Source of the DNA: Candidatus Ghiorseimicrobium undicola
GTDB lineage: Bacteria > Omnitrophota > Gorgyraeia > Ghiorseimicrobiales > Ghiorseimicrobiaceae
NCBI GenBank assembly: GCA_002796125.1
Contig: PCWA01000092.1
Span: 1-60,038, forward strand
DNA: 60,038 bases
Direction of reading: 5' to 3'
Positions 57,670-60,038 of the stretch are shown piece after piece. Each line of letters opens with the position of its first letter. The stretch's first letter is position 1. The notes beneath the pieces are model-generated. The model was given only the letters and a program-made list of their open reading frames with translations, did no database searches and was not told where the DNA came from. A program made the translations under genes and the position numbers.

Positions 57670-58104
57670 ATGACTGAAGGAAAAGTAATTTATCAGGAAA
57701 AATGTGTTATTGAGGCCAAAAATAACGAAGGCAAGCTTTATAGCCGTGAAATCTCTTTTACTGTCGGGGAATTATCCCGTAAAGAGGTTAGCGGGAAAAA
57801 GATTATTGCTCTAGAAACAGAATTTAAGAACGGCCTAAAAATTGAGAAAGAAACCTTGGCTGTTTCTGATCTAAAGTATGTACGTGATTATTTCCTAAAG
57901 AAGCTTACTGCCGCGATTGATTTAGTCCATCCGGAGAAAAGAGTTAAAATTACCTTTCCGCAGGGCAATAAATATTTGAAGATGCGCCGCGCTTATTGCC
58001 AGAACTGCCATAAACGTATCAAAGAATTTTACGGCTTCTATGAAGGCAGGGTAGAAAAGTGCCCGCATTGCGCAAGGCCTACCGTTTTAAAACGAACCCA
58101 ATAA
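57670..58104 (+). CDS. Hypothetical protein with C-terminal zinc ribbon
   Basis: 144 residues. The N-terminal ~95 residues are charged and mixed alpha/beta, unrecognised. The C-terminus has 'CQNCHKRIKEFYGFYEG' and 'KCPHCARP', a four-Cys zinc ribbon. GGGAG precedes the ATG. It lies right after a terminator-like leader, so expression may depend on antitermination. Unknown function in the replication/transfer part of the island. Confidence 0.6.
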   Translation: MTEGKVIYQEKCVIEAKNNEGKLYSREISFTVGELSRKEVSGKKIIALETEFKNGLKIEKETLAVSDLKYVRDYFLKKLTAAIDLVHPEKRVKITFPQGNKYLKMRRAYCQNCHKRIKEFYGFYEGRVEKCPHCARPTVLKRTQ

Positions 58105-58113
58105 AATTAACTG

Positions 58114-58293
58114 ATGGCTGAAAGATTAGAAATAACTTTTGACGAAAAAGAGATTATCGAAGGCTGGCGTATGATAAAAAGGTACCGCAAAGGCCATTTG
58201 CAGGTAACTTTAAGGTCAGACGGCACGCAATACTATCTCGAAATGACCCCGGCTAAAGAAGGCCGGGTAATAAACGACAAAATAAATTCTTAA
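58114..58293 (+). CDS. Small hypothetical protein
   Basis: A 59-residue ORF missed by the track, 9 nt after the zinc-ribbon gene. It begins 'MAERLEITFDEKEIIEGWRM', basic in the middle ('IKRYRKGHLQVTLRSDG'). Coding is supported by close spacing and balanced composition. No family recognised. Confidence 0.5.
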   Translation: MAERLEITFDEKEIIEGWRMIKRYRKGHLQVTLRSDGTQYYLEMTPAKEGRVINDKINS

Positions 58294-58302
58294 AGAAAAT
58301 TC

Positions 58303-58438
58303 TTGACAGGATTTAATCTTTAAGGTAATCTTGTTTTTAACAATTTGATTATTTAAGCAGTCGCTGTCACTCGGTCTAATAGATCAGAGAAAAACAGGGC
58401 TGGTTTTCCGATTCGTTTCGGAGAGCCAGCCCTTTTTT
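58303..58438 (+). ncRNA. Candidate leader RNA or sRNA 2 with terminator
   Basis: TTGACA (58303-58308), 17 bp, TAATCT (58326-58331) give a promoter. The transcript would fold a terminator hairpin GGGCTGG/CCAGCCC (58397-58432) with an inner CCGA/TCGG pairing, followed by six T. The phage-O-like gene begins 15 nt later. The upstream segment loosely resembles leader 1 (CTGT..CT.GGT..TA.AGA). Confidence 0.55.
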
Positions 58439-58453
58439 ATTTTCTTATGTCCA

Positions 58454-58861
58454 ATGAAATATGCCTCGCCGCAGCTTGAAGATGGTTATACAAGGATTGC
58501 TAATGAGCTGTTAGAGGCAATTATAATCTATCCTTTTCGCGCGGTTGAATTAAAAATTGTGCTTTTTATCATCAGAAAAACCTACGGCTGGAAAAAGAAA
58601 ACGGAAATTATCAGTTACGGAGCGATTGCCAGAGAGCTAAAAACCGATATCCGTTACGTAAAAAGACTAATGAATAAACTCGTTTCTGACAGGGTTATTT
58701 TTAAAGTCAAGATAGGCAGGCAGAATCTTATCGGCTTAAACAAAAACTATACAGCTTGGATGTTGTGGCTTTGCTCATCGGAAAGCAAACCACCGCCCTC
58801 TGGCTTGTGGAAAACCGACAATGCCGGTGGCGGGCAGTCCACTGGGGTAGTGGTTAGCTGA
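58454..58861 (+). CDS. Phage replication protein O-like, N-terminal domain
   Basis: 135 residues. 'SPQLEDGYTRIANELLEAII' and 'LFIIRKTYGWKKKTEIISYG' are clear Phage_rep_O winged-helix motifs, the origin-binding part of lambda O-type initiators. The C-terminal half expected for helicase-loader contact is missing. The 3' end is GC-rich and merges into CCAC/GTGG repeats, as the lambda origin lies within O. It implies that the island replicates, or once replicated, on its own. Confidence 0.8.
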   Translation: MKYASPQLEDGYTRIANELLEAIIIYPFRAVELKIVLFIIRKTYGWKKKTEIISYGAIARELKTDIRYVKRLMNKLVSDRVIFKVKIGRQNLIGLNKNYTAWMLWLCSSESKPPPSGLWKTDNAGGGQSTGVVVS

Positions 58862-59005
58862 CCACTATGATAGTGGCGCAGCGGCCACCAAAAGTAGTGG
58901 TTTGCAGGCCACCACATATAAAGAAAGAAAGAAAATTAAAAATAGTAGTAAAGAAAGGCCGTTAATTCTGTTGATAAAAAACTGTTTTTAAATTAATTAA
59001 AAATT
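58839..59005. other. Candidate replication origin: CCAC/GTGG inverted repeats plus AT-rich tract
   Basis: Between 58839 and 58912 the motif CCAC..GTGG recurs: CCACTGGGGTAGTGG, CCACTATGATAGTGG, and GTGG..GGCCACCAC. The next ~90 bp (58915-59005) are over 75% A/T and could be a duplex-unwinding element. It lies at the 3' end of an O-like initiator gene and before an AAA ATPase. Confidence 0.5.
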
Positions 59006-59908
59006 ATGCAGAGAAAAAAACGCGAAATCTCTGAAACAATCTTAGTCGGCCGAGGCGTAGAGCTTGAGAAGCTCAAAGAGAATATTAAGAATAAAAAACA
59101 CACTTCTCTAACCGGAGATATCGGTACCGGCAAAACCCATCTTTTAAAGTATGCGGTCAAAGACATGAAAAAAGTTATTTACGTAGAGCGTATTCACCCT
59201 TTAAAAACAGCAGTTTTAGAAATTGCCTTTTGCCTGCATAAGCAGGGAAAATTAGCCATAGAGGGAGTGCACGCCGAATACCTGGAATGGAGGGATCTCA
59301 AAAGAAAGGTTACTCGCCTTCCCATAGCTGAGCTCCTTAGCTGTATCTTAGATGGCCTATTCAATCAGAACTATATCTTAGTTTTGGACCATCTGGAAGG
59401 CCTTACTCCTTCTATGGCTTTTACAATATCCTGTTTGATGGATAAATGCCTGCTTTTAGGCGCGACTAACGATTTAAAGAAAGCGGGACATCTTTCTAAA
59501 ATCTGGTGGAGGTTTGAACATATAGAAATTAAGAACTTAGATAAAGAAGACGCCAAGGTTTTGCTCTGGCTTTACGCGGATAAAGAAAGAATTAAAGATG
59601 AAGCGATGTTTGAAAATAAAGTATTAACTCACTCTTGCGGTAATCCTCTCGCCATCGTTGAGATGGCGCGGCGCACCGGCCCGGAGAAATTCGACGATCC
59701 GCAGAAAATCCGAGACCTAAGGCATGATGCCGGAGTAAGGTATTTTGACCTTTCACCCTGTTTATTATTTATCGGGGCGATTATTGTGGCAGTACGATTT
59801 ATCTCTTTAGGCTTAAATGATACGGATGGCTATATCTTAGCCGGTTCATTCGGAGCGTTCTTTATATTTTTGAGATTTTTTATCTATAAGTCCATGCGAG
59901 AGGCTTAA
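59006..59908 (+). CDS. AAA ATPase with two C-terminal membrane helices
   Basis: 300 residues. Walker A is 'LTGDIGTGKTHLLKYA' (about 35-50), Walker B 'YILVLDHLEGL' (about 125), and a sensor-like 'LLGATND' follows, as in the ExeA/TniB/Cdc6-like AAA group. Two hydrophobic helices at about 252-290 ('LLFIGAIIVAVRFISLGL', 'AGSFGAFFIFLRFFIY') anchor it to the membrane. Position after an O-like initiator suggests a helicase loader or partition ATPase, but the anchor is unusual for either. Confidence 0.65.
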   Translation: MQRKKREISETILVGRGVELEKLKENIKNKKHTSLTGDIGTGKTHLLKYAVKDMKKVIYVERIHPLKTAVLEIAFCLHKQGKLAIEGVHAEYLEWRDLKRKVTRLPIAELLSCILDGLFNQNYILVLDHLEGLTPSMAFTISCLMDKCLLLGATNDLKKAGHLSKIWWRFEHIEIKNLDKEDAKVLLWLYADKERIKDEAMFENKVLTHSCGNPLAIVEMARRTGPEKFDDPQKIRDLRHDAGVRYFDLSPCLLFIGAIIVAVRFISLGLNDTDGYILAGSFGAFFIFLRFFIYKSMREA

Positions 59909-59965
59909 GGTTGGCAATTTTTGCTATATATAAGAAAAAAACACACAGAGAAAGGACAAAAATCT

Positions 59966-60038
59966 ATGCTGGTAATCGGAGATGATTTAAAAAAGAAAAA
60001 GGTTATTCAGATTGATGCCGCGCGTTCCCGGGCAATTC
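59966..60038 (+). CDS. Start of an unidentified gene, cut by the window end
   Basis: ATG at 59966 with AAAGGAC upstream. The visible product is 'MLVIGDDLKKKKVIQIDAAR', then a few more residues. Too short to identify. Confidence 0.4.
   Translation, partial: MLVIGDDLKKKKVIQIDAARSRAI

Overview
The window looks like a bacterial chromosome of an uncultured, roughly 40% GC lineage. Candidatus Omnitrophota or a PVC-neighbouring phylum is my best guess. That rests on gene content (dapL-type lysine pathway, DUF2079 and GT87 membrane glycosyltransferases, a PilMN-type pilus operon, tandem 'GYLYFVDK' basic proteins) and on many palindromic intergenic repeats. No rRNA or marker phylogeny was available, so the assignment is inference.

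Layout. (1) 0.1-4.2 kb: GT87-like and DPM1-like glycosyltransferases, a small membrane protein, a SpeD-like decarboxylase, then rplM-rpsI with a terminator. (2) 4.3-12.9 kb: a full arginine set argC-argJ-argB-argD-argF-argG-argH. Its spacers hold long inverted repeats that often cover the next ribosome binding site, and a REP-like 43-bp palindrome. (3) 12.9-20.3 kb: a decayed nucleotidyltransferase gene, then lysine/DAP genes lysA-dapF-dapA-dapB-dapL, a fused folK-panC and an aspartate dehydrogenase. (4) 20.4-29.8 kb: a tandem-repeat basic protein with a decayed duplicate, DUF2079 protein, GT2-methyltransferase fusion, uvrA, and a large TPR protein. (5) 29.9-32.7 kb: TolQ/TolR-like motor genes and small genes. 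(6) 33-42.8 kb: type IV pilus / type II secretion operon (HTH, PilM-PilN fusion, PilO, PilP, secretin, PilB ATPase, PilC, four pilin-like proteins).

At about 43.13 kb a tRNA-Ala(CGC) is cut exactly after its anticodon loop. From there to the end the content is accessory: PLD nuclease, a hairpin-rich non-coding stretch, small orphan genes, a BglII-like restriction-modification pair, a HEPN-like protein, an HsdR remnant, a signalling/lipid operon, an XRE-cupin regulator, and a phage O-like replication protein with a candidate origin and a membrane-anchored AAA ATPase. I read this as the left part of an integrated plasmid-, phage- or ICE-like island whose right end and integrase lie outside the window.

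The most unusual system is the operon at 49.8-56.1 kb. A CheY receiver domain is fused in one chain to a complete beta-ketoacyl-ACP synthase II. It is followed without gaps by an acyl carrier protein, a hotdog thioesterase resembling enediyne/polyene thioesterases, a multi-TM GAF histidine kinase, a single receiver, an internally duplicated protein of unknown family, and a double-receiver protein. None of the receivers has a DNA-binding output. The simplest reading is that phosphorylation gates synthesis and release of a fatty-acyl or polyketide-like product.
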